Shown: positions 1-11,419, counted from the first letter of the stretch. The stretch: DNA of 64,000 bases from Trichopria drosophilae (GCA_030407085.1 CM059582.1:1984001-2048000), one strand, 5' to 3'. The notes: generated by a model not told the origin, from the sequence alone. A program made the numbers and translations.

Positions 1-300
1 GCAAGTCTTCAACGGCCTCTTGACCGCCAAATCTTAACTACTCAATCCCTATTTGAATGGGCTGAAGATGCGATGTCAAATGTTGTATTTATTTATTGTA
101 GTAAGGAAGAATGCGAAGCGCATCCGGAGAGTATGCATGATCGTTACTCGAAAGCGGTAACTATAAAAGGAACTCGGGATTTCCATAGTTTCAAACCCTT
201 AAATACGCATCAAATTAGTTGCAAAATATTTTCTTTTGATTCAAAATCACATACTTTTAGCATCCAATCTACATCATAGGTTTTACTTTATATAATAAGC
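1..300. other. Non-coding stretch at window start
   Basis: A short open frame of 68 codons (73-279) shows no motif or family resemblance I recognise and has no supporting splice or promoter signals. I treat it as chance. No other structure is visible. Confidence 0.4.
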
Positions 301-339
301 ATAGAATCTCTTATTCAGAAAGCTCTCCAATTCGTAGGC

Positions 340-545
340 GAGGAGACTCACGTTCAGAAAGCACCCCGAATCGTGAGAGGTGAGGGGACTCACGTTCAGA
401 AAGCACCCCGAATCGTGAGAGGCGAGGGGACTCACGTTCAGAAAGCACCCCGAATCGTGAGAGGCAAGGGGACTCACGTTCAGAAAGCACCCCAAAGGGA
501 TGAGAACCCTACCACGTCCACGTCGTTCATCCTGGGTAACGCAAA
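340..545. repeat. 42-bp minisatellite, about 4 copies, plus 3' flank
   Basis: The word GACTCACGTTCAG recurs with A of ACTCACG at 346, 388, 430 and 472, a period of exactly 42 bp. Because 42 is divisible by three, open frames run through it on both strands and translate to 14-residue repeats; these are artefacts. The last unit and its flank up to about 545 (AGCACCCCAAAGGGA, then CACGTCCACGTCGTT and CCTGGGTAACGC) closely match 21175-21260, immediately after the mariner-like transposase at 20.1-21.2 kb. The minisatellite therefore probably grew from the 3' flank of a related transposon. Confidence 0.85.
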
Positions 546-549
546 GAAG

Positions 550-3055
550 GGATTATTTTTAGAGATATCATTATTTTTTAAGCTGATTTTCGACGTTTCA
601 TTGCTTCTCAAGTTCTCTGACGATCTCAATATTTATTTCTTTGTTTATTATTATAATTTCTATGATATTTAAAGAGTATGATCTCTTTTCATGGTTCTTG
701 TTCTGAATTAACGTCGAAGTATCTTTCGTTCATTCCACTGTAAATGTGTATCTTTAAACAAACCGTCAGATAAAGATTACGTTTTTATTGATTTCGCCTT
801 TTGCTTTACGTAATTTGGTCTTTTCAATTTCAGCACTACATTTGGATTTTTAAAAAGATTAATAAATAATCAATTTCCTTTTAAGTATTTAATTTATCAA
901 ACTTATCAACAAATGTAAGTAGAATAATTTTACAAATCTTTCTTACCAAAAATAGGATTTAGTATGGTAAAAAATTTTGTATGCTACTTCGCATGGTCAC
1001 AGTTATTGCGGATCAGTTAAAAGATTAGCTACATTTGCGAGCCTTAACTGATTTCTTGACCGTCAAATATTAAAAATTCATAGCAAGATTATCTGACTAA
1101 CTATAATCTATTATATACTTAGCTAACTAAACTACCCCGACTTCGAATTACACGCAGCGGAGGCACTGCGGCGCGGCGAACGGCGCGACGCGACGCGTGA
1201 CGCCCACCGATGAACGTCGCGAGGTGCGCTCTTAAAAAAAATCATAACTTCGGAACGGAAAGAGGCTACATCAATTTTTTTTGTTTAAATTGAAGGTGAG
1301 AGATTTTCCTACCAGATGACATATCGTTTGAATGAAAAAAAGACGGAAATGGCTTTCAAAATTAAGATTCAAAAATAATATATGAAAATTTTTTGAAAAA
1401 TTAAAAACAAAAAAAAAAATTTTTATTTTTGTATGAAAGTACTCATTTTTATGAACAAAATGCGCGTAGTAACATTAAAATGTAAAAATCAGAAAAACAG
1501 ATATCGTAATTTTAAGAAATTCAATGAATATGACGCTACGGTCGCCATTTTGAAAATTTTACAAAAATATTCTACCATAATGTTTTCCATGCCCATACGC
1601 TTCAAATATTTCATTTTCGTGGAATTCTGAGACATTGACCTCAGTTTTGATATTGTTGACGTGGAATGACTCTTTTATGAAATATTCAAAATTGAGTCCG
1701 CCAAGGTAAGGTCAAAATTCATTTTGCACATTCTATTTGCCATCTCGAATATATCATTTTGAATTTTGAAAATTTAAGGTCAGATTCGTAATCAGCGACC
1801 CCAAAAACCCCCGAGTAACAATTTTCAGCCGTTCGCACAGAAAAAAATGTGCTTCCAAAGCATGTAGCTTGCAGCAGCCATATTGGAACCGCCTTATTGA
1901 ATTTTGAAACGGTGACCTCAGATTCGTATTCAGCGACCTAAGAAATGGATGCAAATATAAATTAATCAACATCTGGTTTGTTAATTAAGAACATGCATTA
2001 TAATTTGGGGAAAATTCACACATATAGAGTCGGCAGTGAAGAATTTCCAGCAAATTTGCTGTTTGTGTGATGACGCGTAATCCGGAATTCTGCCGACATA
2101 TTCGCCGCTAGACTTTCCGATAGGCCAGTCATCTTATATACATTTGAATGGGAAAGTGAATGGTGTAGCGATTTTTTTTTAATATCATTGGGGATGTTTT
2201 GGAGAGCTTATTTCTGAGTTGTCGTATCCATAGACATTGTGCTAAATTAAGAGGGGCGGGAGAAGGTAATTTTGCGTTTTTTCGCTGTAATTTGGTCAAT
2301 TTTGTTCGTACAGGGTTGAGTGAGTTTGCCGCTTCTGTCATTTTTTACGCACATGCAATCGAAAAATGACTAATATGAAACTTGTAGAGTATAAAAATAC
2401 CTACCTTTAGCCGCATCGGCGCATCGAAAACGCGCCCGATGCGCGCCCATTTCGTGCCGCGCCGCGGTTAAACCGACGCACGGGGATCCTGCCTTCTGTG
2501 GTCAATTTTTGACTAATTGGATTTAGTGAGAGCTCATTTTCTTCGTCTTTTCAAGCTCTACAACTTTGTACCATAAGAAAAAATTCTATCTCGTCACCAA
2601 AACGAAATAATCGCAATAAACCGTAAAAATTGCATTTCGTGTATTTCTGTAAAATTTTATGATATTTTTCATAAAAATGAGATTTATCAAAGTGGAAAGT
2701 TCAGTCTTCATGGTATTTTAATTGGAAGATGTGTTATTATACTCACAAAGACTTGTTTTATAGGAACTTAAAACGAGATTGTTAAGGTTCAGTTACGTTT
2801 TATAACAGTAGTTGTTCGGTACATGATTCGATACTTTAGGACTGCCCAATAAACGAAAAAGTATACGGAATCGATATTTTGCATTCTGTTTCTTTCTAGT
2901 GGCGTATTGATTATTCGAGATTCTTATTCGACTTTATACTATTTTAATACCAGAATTGAATTCATTCGATCTTATACGATACCGTATTTAACGCATTACA
3001 AAAATTGATTTGTTGCGGTTTAGAACAGCTTTAAATTCTGTTAATTTAATCGAAG
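550..3055. other. Gene-free AT-rich stretch with GC-rich islets
   Basis: No coding region is recognisable. Two GC-rich patches (about 1136-1235 and 2405-2490, rich in GCGCG and CGATGCG words) stand out from the AT-rich surroundings. Between 2500 and 2640 the text resembles the foldback repeats at 22 kb and 49 kb (words such as CTCTACAACTTT near CTCGT and ACGAAA). A dispersed repeat lies at 1736-1965 and is listed separately. I see no gene. Confidence 0.5.
1736..1965. repeat. Dispersed GCCATTTT-type repeat, about 2 units
   Basis: Two diverged units carry the phrase order CATTTTGAATTTTGAAAA, CAGATTCGTAATCAGCGACC, then CCCCGAGTAACAATTTTCA. The same phrase order recurs near 31.4-31.8, 47.2-47.4, 50.8, 51.9-52.1, 58.3-58.5 and 62.6 kb, so this is a family dispersed over the window. 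Function and mobility class are not evident. Confidence 0.75.
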
Positions 3056-3060
3056 AATTG

Positions 3061-5155
3061 ATTATTTTTTTTATTTATTTATTTATTTTATTTCCAGGTT
3101 ACAATACAATATAATATAGTAACAATACCGCTGTACAATAAAATAATAAAAAATTATAATACAATAGCAAACGGTATTACTGCAGAGACATAAAGTCTGT
3201 ACGCAGTCAGGAAAAAACCCATAATAAACCCCAATCCAAAACTTAACCTAAACCTAAATCTAGACCTTAAACTTAAACTTAACGATTGTTCTCAAAACAT
3301 AATAGTATCTAAATTCAAATCAAGTATCAACTTAGAGATTTGTAATATTCATACTACCTATACGCCTACATAACAATTTATTGTAATTAAGTGTACAAGC
3401 TGATTTATCCTTCTCTTCTAGTTTATTAAAGTATTTTATGGCAACAAATTTATGGTTACGCCTTCCAATCTCTTTCTGAACTTTCGGTAGTATAATTGCC
3501 TTATTACGAGTAACAGATAAATTTTTGTTAAAAACATACTTCAATTCTTTATAGTGAAAAATAACACATTCAAGAACATACTTGTTAAGTAAATTTATGG
3601 GTTGAATACAGGTTCTATTATTTGTTCGCAGAATTTTAATAATTTTGTTGTGTACACTATTTAATAAACATAATACTGATTTATTAGCCGAACCCCACGC
3701 AATAATACCATATGTTACTACACTGTAATATATGCCATACATAACAGATAATAAGCTTGTAGAACTCAGCAGTTTACTTAATTTTCCCAAAACATACACA
3801 TTATATTTTGTTTTATTTAAAATAGATGTTATATGGTAATCCCATCTTAAATGACAATCTAAAATAATACCCAGATATCTAGTTTTATTAACCCGATTGA
3901 TAATATCATTATCAACCATAAGCTCAAATTTTTTTGGTACACTGTCATAATAATTTCCGACAGTTAAACAAACTGTCTTATCAACATTTAATGTCAACAC
4001 ATTATTAAGTAACCAGTCCTTAACCAAATTAAGCTGTTGATTAAGTTCCATTTCCACTTCATTCCAGGTATCACTAGAGCATAAAATGACAGTATCATCC
4101 GCGTACGATATAATATTACAATCATTTTGGCTTATGTTAAATAAATCATTAATATAAATAATAAATAATAAAGGTCCCAAAATTGTACCTTGTGGGACTC
4201 CAGCTTCAACCGTGAGCAACTCACTTTTGGTGTTCCCAATTTTAACTAATTGTTTTCTGTTAGATAGATAGCTGCTTATCAAAGTGATGAAAACACCTCT
4301 TATACCCAACTGATTAAGTTTTTTTAATAAAATAGTATGATTAACAGTATCAAACGCCTTAGCTAAATCGAGAAAAACTGCTGCCAGAGGTTTACTTTTA
4401 TAAAGCTTATCATGAATGAATTCTGTGACTGTAGCCAAAGCGTCTTTAGTACCCAAATCTTTTCTGAACCCATATTGGCAATTGGACAACAATTTATATT
4501 TCTCAATAAAATTTAAAATTCTATTGTACACTAACTTTTCAAATATTTTGGCAAGATTTGATATAAGTGAACTTGGTCTATAATTGTTAACTAGTTGTTT
4601 ATCTCCAGATTTGAACAAGGATACAATTTCAGCAATTTTAAAATGATCCGGACATACTCCAGATTCAAAACATAAATTAATAATATAAATAATAGGTTTA
4701 ACAATACAATTCAACATAATTTTAAGTATATTAGAATGTATATTATCAACACCACCAGTTTTATTTTTTAATTGCATAATTGTATTACGTATTTCTAATT
4801 CAGTTGTCGGAAACAAAAAAATAGTGTTATTGTTGAAAAATTTTTTAGTATTATGGATAATTGGGGTTTTATGCTTTCTTTTTTTAAGAATGTCATGTGA
4901 TAGTTTTTTACTAACAGTAGAAAAGTAATTATTGAAATAATTTGCAATATCTTTATCGTCGGTTATTGTAGTATTTTTTTCAATATTTAATACAGAATCA
5001 ACTGTTAACTTTTTAGCACATTTACCTCGACCTAACTTATTGTTTACATAAGACCATAGTTTCTTCTGATTATTTTTAATATTTTCTGTCGCGCGTTTGA
5101 TTTCGCGCTCAATAGACTTACCGCGACTTCCGAATGCTTCCGCTCGTAGCGCCAT
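3061..5155 (-). mobile_element. 5'-truncated LINE (CR1/Jockey-like), minus strand
   Basis: The element reads on the minus strand. Its 3' end lies at the low-coordinate side, where the plus strand shows T-rich TTTATTTATTTATTT (3070-3098), i.e. an (AAAT)n tail as in many LINEs. The reverse transcriptase frame (3332-5155) is intact, but the endonuclease half and ORF1 are missing, so the copy is 5'-truncated. It abuts the BEL/Pao LTR that starts at 5162, which probably inserted next to or into it. An uninterrupted RT frame suggests a fairly recent insertion. Confidence 0.85.
3332..5155 (-). CDS. Reverse transcriptase, partial LINE ORF2
   Basis: This is the RT part of a non-LTR retrotransposon ORF2, which copies element RNA at a nicked chromosomal target. 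The frame is 607 codons without interruption. Visible RT blocks in order are NNYRPSSLIS, QYGFRKDLGTKDAL, AVFLDLAKAFDTVNH, GVPQGTILGPLLF and the catalytic YADD (ISYADDTVIL), followed by the thumb region (RYLGIILD). No AP-endonuclease precedes it and no RNase H follows, which fits a CR1/Jockey-type element truncated at the 5' side. The methionine at 5155 is unlikely to be a natural start, because the sequence simply enters the element there. The RT is clearly related to that of LINE B (15.1-17.0 kb). Confidence 0.9.
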   Translation of the reverse strand: MALRAEAFGSRGKSIEREIKRATENIKNNQKKLWSYVNNKLGRGKCAKKLTVDSVLNIEKNTTITDDKDIANYFNNYFSTVSKKLSHDILKKRKHKTPIIHNTKKFFNNNTIFLFPTTELEIRNTIMQLKNKTGGVDNIHSNILKIMLNCIVKPIIYIINLCFESGVCPDHFKIAEIVSLFKSGDKQLVNNYRPSSLISNLAKIFEKLVYNRILNFIEKYKLLSNCQYGFRKDLGTKDALATVTEFIHDKLYKSKPLAAVFLDLAKAFDTVNHTILLKKLNQLGIRGVFITLISSYLSNRKQLVKIGNTKSELLTVEAGVPQGTILGPLLFIIYINDLFNISQNDCNIISYADDTVILCSSDTWNEVEMELNQQLNLVKDWLLNNVLTLNVDKTVCLTVGNYYDSVPKKFELMVDNDIINRVNKTRYLGIILDCHLRWDYHITSILNKTKYNVYVLGKLSKLLSSTSLLSVMYGIYYSVVTYGIIAWGSANKSVLCLLNSVHNKIIKILRTNNRTCIQPINLLNKYVLECVIFHYKELKYVFNKNLSVTRNKAIILPKVQKEIGRRNHKFVAIKYFNKLEEKDKSACTLNYNKLLCRRIGSMNITNL

Positions 5156-5161
5156 CTATTT

Positions 5162-5531
5162 TGTATTTAGCACGCGTAATGCTTGGTAATTTCCGCCCAA
5201 TCGGGCAGTTCAGTTTCAGATGCGTAAGCACTCACTACGACGCTCGATTGTTTTTACGCAATTTTCCTTAATTCGCACGTGACGCGTTCAATTCTTTTCA
5301 CGCGCCCCTTTTCCAACCACAGTCACGGGAATTACTTAAATTCCGAAATCAAGAAACATTTGTACGTTTCAAATTTCCGGCATTAAAGTGATAACTGAAA
5401 ACAATTTCAATTCGGTGTCGAACATTTTTTTTGAAGTGCCCTTTCACCGATCCTTATCCGCATTTTTCAGCTCTCGGTCCGAACCTCCAAAACTCTAAAT
5501 CTTGCCGATCGACACGTTATATATCGATACA
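5162..5531 (+). repeat. Putative 5' LTR of the BEL/Pao element (370 bp)
   Basis: The segment begins TGTAT (5162-5166) and ends ATACA (5527-5531), perfect inverted termini of the TG...CA type. It ends six bases before a TGGCGATCC-type primer-binding site. The partner LTR is missing, so the boundaries cannot be checked by LTR-LTR comparison; they rest on termini and spacing only. Confidence 0.65.
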
Positions 5532-5537
5532 AGATTT

Positions 5538-5550
5538 TGGCGATCCTGCC
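5538..5550 (+). promoter_or_regulatory. Putative primer-binding site of BEL/Pao
   Basis: TGGCGATCCTGCC lies six bases downstream of the LTR end. A PBS starting TGG pairs with the CCA end of a tRNA; TGGCGA would fit a tRNA ending in TCGCCA such as tRNA-Arg. The primer tRNA identity is an inference from six bases. Confidence 0.55.
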
Positions 5551-6071
5551 AGGATTTCGGGAGTGCAAGTGCCGATTTAAAAAAAAAAAACGAGAGATTA
5601 GTTCAACGAACAATTGACGTTATTCGTGCTGTGTTCGGTTTCATTTGCCCCATCGTGCGCATACGGAACGTGCGAATCAAAAGGACTCAAAGTCGAAAAT
5701 CGAGAAGTTTTCAATTTGCGTGTTCGAGTACGCCATCTTGGCCATTCGGAAAGACGCCATTTTGGACCTTTGGTAGGCACCTCCCGCACCAAGACGCCAT
5801 ATCGGAATCGGAGCCAGACGCGTCCTCTGACGTCACACCTCCCCGCGCGCCGTGTGGGAAGCTCCCCTCGTGTCACCGCTGCCGCCTTCTCCGCGTCGGC
5901 CACGTTCGTGCCACCTCCAGAGCACGAGCCCCGTCGATCGCCTCGTCGTTGCGTGCACCGTGACACCTGCGCGCGCGCAGCCGTTTTCGACGCAATTAGT
6001 CAGTTGTCTCGCGGCTGTCTCCTTCATATGTTCGGGCGCAGGAATTAAGTGCTTCAATTTGGTGTTCAGCG

Positions 6072-6118
<47 letters not shown>

Positions 6119-6191
6119 ACGCATCGAACTGTACTATTTTTTCGCTGCAGAAAATTAATTTACAAGTGTCTGATTGCAAGAAAAAAGGAAA
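5551..6191 (+). other. BEL/Pao leader with GC-rich block and A42 run
   Basis: The stretch between the PBS and gag is unusual. About 5740-6000 is GC-rich and gives several overlapping open frames on both strands, none of which resembles a protein. At 6075-6116 there is an uninterrupted run of 42 adenines. It may be ordinary leader with an expanded A tract, or an inserted processed sequence with a poly(A) tail. The overlapping open frames are not annotated as genes. Confidence 0.55.
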
Positions 6192-9100
6192 ATGGCTGAA
6201 TCTGTCAACGTCGTTGATCTTATTACTGCACAAATTGCCCAGTTTGCCAGCATTAGTCGAGTTTTTGGCAATTTACCGGATGCTGAATCAAGAACTATTG
6301 CGAAATTAAAAGTGCACGAACAATACATTGAAAGATTGTGGGCAGATTGTCGTGATTTACATATTCAAATCTGTCAGAATGCAAGGACGGAGGACTTGAC
6401 AGATTCATATTTTCAAGACCGAAAATTCGACACGGCGGAGCTTGTATTCTTGGAAGCCATGGGGACGATCGAAGAAGCCTTGACGAGACTTTCCACTCCG
6501 CCTCAACCAGCGCAGCTGGGTTCTGCCGCCCAAGTGTTCTGCGAAGCCATTCCACGTCGTCCAACAGCTGGCCTGCCTCGCATCGATTTACCGAAGTTTT
6601 CAGGTGAGCTTAACAAATGGGACTCCTTTTATGATTATTTTGAATCGATAATCGTGAATGATGATTCAATTGACAAAATTCGAAAACTACACTATTTGAA
6701 ATCATGTCTCTCCGGGGAGCCATTGTCTTTAGTTGATCACCTCGCGTTAACTAGTGATAATTTTGACGTTGCTTGGGAGGCCCTGATATCTCAATTTTCA
6801 AATAAACGCTGCATAATCGAATCTCATTTGAAAACTTTATTTCAAATTCCGGTGTTGCGAAAAGAGTCCGCCGTCGAACTTCGCGATTTATTTTACAATG
6901 TTATCGCGGTCGTAGGTGCTTTAAAGTCGCTTGGGGAACCGGTTGCCGAGTGGAATTCTATACTCGTGTATTTAATATGTACTAAACTCGATCCAGAGAC
7001 GCGTAAAAGTTGGTTGCTCAGTTTGGGCTCGTCTAAAACTTATCCCACTTTTGAACAATTAAAGGATTTTTTAAGCAATCGTGTTTACGGTCTGCAATCA
7101 GCATTCAATGACCGTCCCAACACGTCAGGATCCAGTTTCAATGCAAAATTCAACGCGTATTCGAATAATAAGACAAAACAATCAGTGGTCTCTCACGCTA
7201 CGAATTTCTCGGTAAGTCGATGTCCCATTTGTTCTGGCACCCATGATATATATAAATGTAAGCGTTTTAAAAATTTATCTGTAACCAAACGAGCCGAATG
7301 TGTAACGCGTCATCGTCTTTGCGTTAATTGCCTCAGTTCTCATGATGCGAATAATTGTCTCAGCAAACGGAGCTGTTTTATTTGTCATGAGAAGCATCAC
7401 ACGATGTTGCACCGAGAGCGAGTGTCTAGCTCTAATAATGATGCAGCTGCGCGAGCCCCTGCGACGGCTTCCACGTCCGCGATTTCGCAAAGCAGTGACG
7501 CCGCCGACGTCACTGCGCACCTCGCGGTAAATCAGCCTATAGATTCGGCAAATATTTTATTAGCTACTGCCATGGTTCGGGTCCACGCATTCAATGGCCG
7601 CTCTCGCATCGTGCGCGCTCTTTTGGACCAAGGGTCCACTCGGACATTTCTGTCCGAAAAAATCGCCAATGCGCTCTCACCGCGCTCACGTCATGTATCG
7701 GCCTCCGTCGTCGGAGTTGGAGGGGTTTCCGCCGGCACAATTAGTCGCGCCGTAGATTTAGTCATCACTCCCCGTCATAACAACCAACCGGAGTTTCGAA
7801 CATGCGCTCTCGTCATGAAAAAACTCACGTCGTACGCGTCCACTTTCTCTCCACAGTCGGTCGCTAATTGGTCGCATTTGCAGAGCCTTCAACTTGCCGA
7901 TCCCAATCCTGGTGGCTCGGACCCGATAGATATCATTATCGGTTCCGATCTTTACGGAAACCTTCTTCTCGATGGGCTTATCAAAGGGTCTGCAAATCAA
8001 CCGACCGCTCAAAACACCGTTCTCGGGTGGGTGTTATCGGGTTGGACTGCATCTCCGGATTTCCAGGTCCCTCCTCAATTGTCCGTACACCACTGTACCG
8101 ACAACACGCAATTATCCCTTGACCTTCAGAAGTTCTGGGAGATTGAAGACGTCCCATCGCGTAAACCTCTCAGTGTCGAAGACGAGAATTGCGAAAGGCA
8201 TTTCAAGGGCACTGTTTCGCGAGCTACGGATGGACGTTATATTGTTCGGTTGCCCCTACGCAGTTCTCCGCCTAACCTCGGGCATTCACGCGCAGGCGCG
8301 GTTAACGCTTTTGAATCGCTCGAAAAAAGGTTCGCTCGGAACCCAGACGATGCTGCCGCTTACCGCGAAATCATGCTTGATTATGAGCTACAGTCTCATA
8401 TGACGCCAGTCGAGCCCCCTCTTTCGCATAGTTCGGTTGCGTATTTGCCGCATCACGGTGTAAGAAAGGAGACGAGCACCACGACAAAGTTGAGGGTCGT
8501 CTTCAACGCGTCTTATAAAACATCTAATTCGACATCGCTCAATGATCACCTCCTGACGGGTCCCAAGCTTCAAGCGGATTTGAGCCTTGTGCTGCTGCAG
8601 TGGCGAACGTTCCAGTTCGTATACTGCGCGGACATAGCCCAAATGTACCGCCAAATCATCTTGGACCCTCGGGATCGTGACCTTCAACGAATCATATGGC
8701 GATCTTGTCCTGGTGCTCCCCTCCTTGATTACCAATTGAACACTGTGACATTTGGTGTCTCGTGTGCCCCGTACTTAGCTCTCCGCGTATTACAACAGCT
8801 GACCGACGATCACGGAGAATCGTATCCTCTCGCGGCTCAGGTGTTGCGTCACGGTTTGTACATCGATGACTGTTTGTTCGGAGCGAACGATCTCAAGACG
8901 GCGCGAGAGACACGTGCCCAATTAGTCACTTTGCTGATGTGTGGCCAATTCCATTTACGGAAGTGGGCGAGCAATTCTCCGGATTTACTCGGAGACATTG
9001 ATCCGACCAATCACGGCTTGGCTAGCGAGCGGCCATTCCATGAGACCGAAGGTCTTAAAATTCTTGGGGTATTCTGGAACCCTAGTCAGGATTCATACCA

Positions 9101-9258
9101 GTTCAAAATCAATTTGATCGCGCCGAACCGCTTGACAAAACGAAAATTTGCTCTCACTTATTTCACGACTCTATGACCCGTTAGGTTGGGTGTCACCCGT
9201 AATTGTGCGAGCGAAGTTATTTATCCAACGGCTCTGGCAATTACACATTGATTGGTTA
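6192..9258 (+). pseudogene. BEL/Pao gag-pol polyprotein, frameshifted and truncated
   Basis: The ATG at 6192 (after AAAAGGAAA) opens 994 codons. In order: a gag region with a DUF1759-like segment (LPKFSGELNKWDSFYDYF, about residue 135); cysteine/histidine knuckles (about residues 340-405); an aspartic protease motif LLDQGS (about 475), where many relatives have DSGS; and a reverse transcriptase with the catalytic YIDD (about 890). A TGA at 9174-9176 closes the frame, but the next frame continues the family's conserved YDPLGW...SPVIVRAK region to about 9258, so a frameshift near 9150 explains the stop. Integrase and RNase H are absent. Expression would need the LTR promoter; the copy is dead as an autonomous element. 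Confidence 0.88.
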
Positions 9259-10080
9259 AACATGCAGATTTGGAAAAATTAGTAAAAAACATGCAATTTA
9301 AAAGATCTCAAGATATGATAAAAAATAAGCAGGTTGAGAATACTCGCGCGAATAATAAAAAAAAGTCAAAATAACAAGAAATGTGAAAGTCATGCGGTGA
9401 TAAATAGTAGAGTATTAATAAATAGAAAAATAATCGAGAGTGGAGGAGCTGAGATTTTTCAATTTGAAGAAGAGTAATACTTTCTCTCTTTTACAATATC
9501 ATTAATAATAAAAACTATATTCTTTTGATATGTTGAAAAATACTTCTTCCAAATACATTATATTCCGGGGAACAACTACCTTAAATTGACAATCTTTGAC
9601 CAAATACGCGTAATGCAGTGTCGTGCTTAAATTTCTTATAAATTTGTTTCAACTTTTTGAGTATGATAACTTTAACCAATCAGTTTGAACCAAATTTCTC
9701 CAAGTTTGTGAGAGCAAAACGTATCCAAAAATATGGTTATGGATTTATTTAAGTGAAGAATAATATTTTTGGTCTTAGTATTGCATCAAACATGACTTAA
9801 TACGACGTATTATTTTTCATCCACTCTATAAAGTGCAATTACTGCGGACATTGCCTACGGGCACCACTCAACTTTGCAGATCTTTGGCATGCGATTTTTT
9901 GCCGAATTTTTCGTCGCATAACCTGACCGGATTTTCGGAGTGTTTCCTCGAAATTCACCACTTAAGTTGACAGAAATTCTAACCAACAATTTTTCCACGC
10001 GTGGTTGCAAGGACAACATCTGCCTGTCCAGACCAGTGCTGCCATCTATTGCTGGCTCGTTAACCAGGGGTTTACACACA
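9259..10080. other. Gene-free AT-rich stretch
   Basis: Sequence between the broken BEL/Pao element and LINE A. One minus-strand open frame (9855-10079, 74 codons) has no recognisable motif. I see nothing further. Confidence 0.5.
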
Positions 10081-10354
10081 CACTTGATCGAACTCGAAGT
10101 GATATATCGATGATATTCATCATTAACACGTAGGTGCTGTCATCTGTAACAATATCTTATTTAAGGGAAGGAGACCCTGTTATTCTCTGCTATACCGACA
10201 ATCGGTATATTACCTACAGAGTATATTCACCACTAGCCTCGATCACAGTCGTTTTGTTGCAGCGCTGAAAAGACAATTGGTGCCATCTCTGAGCACTAAC
10301 GATTACCGGATATTGAGTATATTTTGTATTAAATACTGAAATTTCAATTCACAT

Positions 10355-11371
10355 ATGATGGCTAACACCTATCCACCTTGTCAAAACGCAACATGTGGTA
10401 AAGAAATTAAATCTACGGTAGTAACTTGCGATAAGTGTAAATTGACTTACCATCCAAAATGCACTAAACCTACAAAGGTCACGGACAAGGAAGAACTAAT
10501 CGTGGTGTGCAGCGCTTGTCTGCTAGCAGCGAACTCACTAACAGTAGTTTCTCGCTCTCGTGCTTCATCAACCTCGTCAACTTCATCGCAAACTAAAAAT
10601 TCAGCGCAATCTACGAGAGATCCATTACAAGTAGATCTTCGAATGCTTCTGGCTGAAATGCATGCTATCAACACCAACGTTGCAATCTCTACCAAGCAAA
10701 ATGAAGCACACAATAATAGTCTAATGGAAAAATTCTCCCAACTATGTTCAGATGTCCATAGTAGCATCCGAGAACTAAAGACTGGTCACAACGAATTAAT
10801 TACACGATGCACTACTCTGGAAAATGAAAATGCTACTCTGAAAAAGAATATCGAGGATCTCAATGCCAGACTTAGCAAGGTTGAATTCTACCAGGAACAG
10901 AAAACCTTGCTCCTCTCAGGCCTCCCTGAATCTGAGGAAACATCACTGCGGGAGGATGTACAAAAAATTGCATCTCAGGTAAATGTTAACATCTCATTGA
11001 CAGATATTGTGGAGGTCTTACGTATGCGCCCTACGGGACAAAACTTATCTCATAAGCCCAGGACCGTTAGAATTGTGTTTGAGCAACTACCACAACGGAA
11101 TGCTTTCATAAAAAACTTTAAGCAAATGGGAAGGGTTCTGTCTTCAACTATATTCGCAGACAGAGAAGAACATATTCTCCATCTTAACGAATGGCTCCCA
11201 CCGGAAACCTATATTTTACTAAAAAACGTTCGTATAAAAGCGAAGGAGATGGGAATCAAATATCTCTGGCAAAAAAATGGGAACATTCTTGCTAAACTGG
11301 ATGACAGTCTAACCTCAAGAGCTACCCGTATCTCAAAAATTGATGATCTCCTGTGTTTGACCGCGTCCTGA
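10355..11371 (+). CDS. LINE A ORF1: PHD-like finger and coiled-coil RNA-binding protein
   Basis: 338 aa, from an MM start at 10355. Residues about 8-56 form a C4HC3-type (PHD-like) finger: CQNATC, CDKCKLTYHPKC and CSAC. A low-complexity serine stretch follows, then a long hydrophilic coiled-coil segment (about 90-190), and a compact domain starting LLLSGLPESEE (about 190-320) like the RNA-binding domain of LINE ORF1 proteins. In CR1-type elements ORF1 packages the RNA into a ribonucleoprotein. The frame is intact. It ends 48 bp before ORF2. A host PHD protein is unlikely given the endonuclease ORF directly behind it. Confidence 0.85.
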   Translation: MMANTYPPCQNATCGKEIKSTVVTCDKCKLTYHPKCTKPTKVTDKEELIVVCSACLLAANSLTVVSRSRASSTSSTSSQTKNSAQSTRDPLQVDLRMLLAEMHAINTNVAISTKQNEAHNNSLMEKFSQLCSDVHSSIRELKTGHNELITRCTTLENENATLKKNIEDLNARLSKVEFYQEQKTLLLSGLPESEETSLREDVQKIASQVNVNISLTDIVEVLRMRPTGQNLSHKPRTVRIVFEQLPQRNAFIKNFKQMGRVLSSTIFADREEHILHLNEWLPPETYILLKNVRIKAKEMGIKYLWQKNGNILAKLDDSLTSRATRISKIDDLLCLTAS

Positions 11372-11419
11372 CTATCTAAGAGTCAACAACGGCAACTTCT
11401 GGAAATTTCCAATCAACAC

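Larger units (their letters stand above)
5162..9258 (+). mobile_element. BEL/Pao LTR retrotransposon, 3'-truncated
   Basis: A 5' LTR, a putative primer-binding site, a long leader and a gag-pol frame are present. The sequence leaves the element at about 9258, just after the RT/connection region, so RNase H, integrase and the 3' LTR are missing. It cannot be autonomous. The clade call rests on the DUF1759-like gag, CCHC knuckles and the BEL-type RT with YIDD. Truncation from the 3' side could reflect deletion or an assembly break. Confidence 0.88.

Noticed and set aside
340..500. CRISPR-like array of regular repeats
   Set aside because: The 42-bp units are contiguous without variable spacers and the context is eukaryotic; it is a minisatellite.
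3235..3275. Interstitial telomeric repeat (CCTAAACCTAAATC words)
   Set aside because: Only two to three imperfect units, not the insect TTAGG type, and they lie in the 3' UTR of the LINE.
5502..6076. Overlapping GC-rich open frames on both strands as genes
   Set aside because: They overlap each other in several frames, lack family resemblance and sit in the BEL/Pao leader; high GC content alone keeps the frames open.
10355..10520. Host PHD-finger protein
   Set aside because: It is followed by a LINE endonuclease ORF at 48 bp, and PHD-like fingers are common in ORF1 of CR1-type elements.
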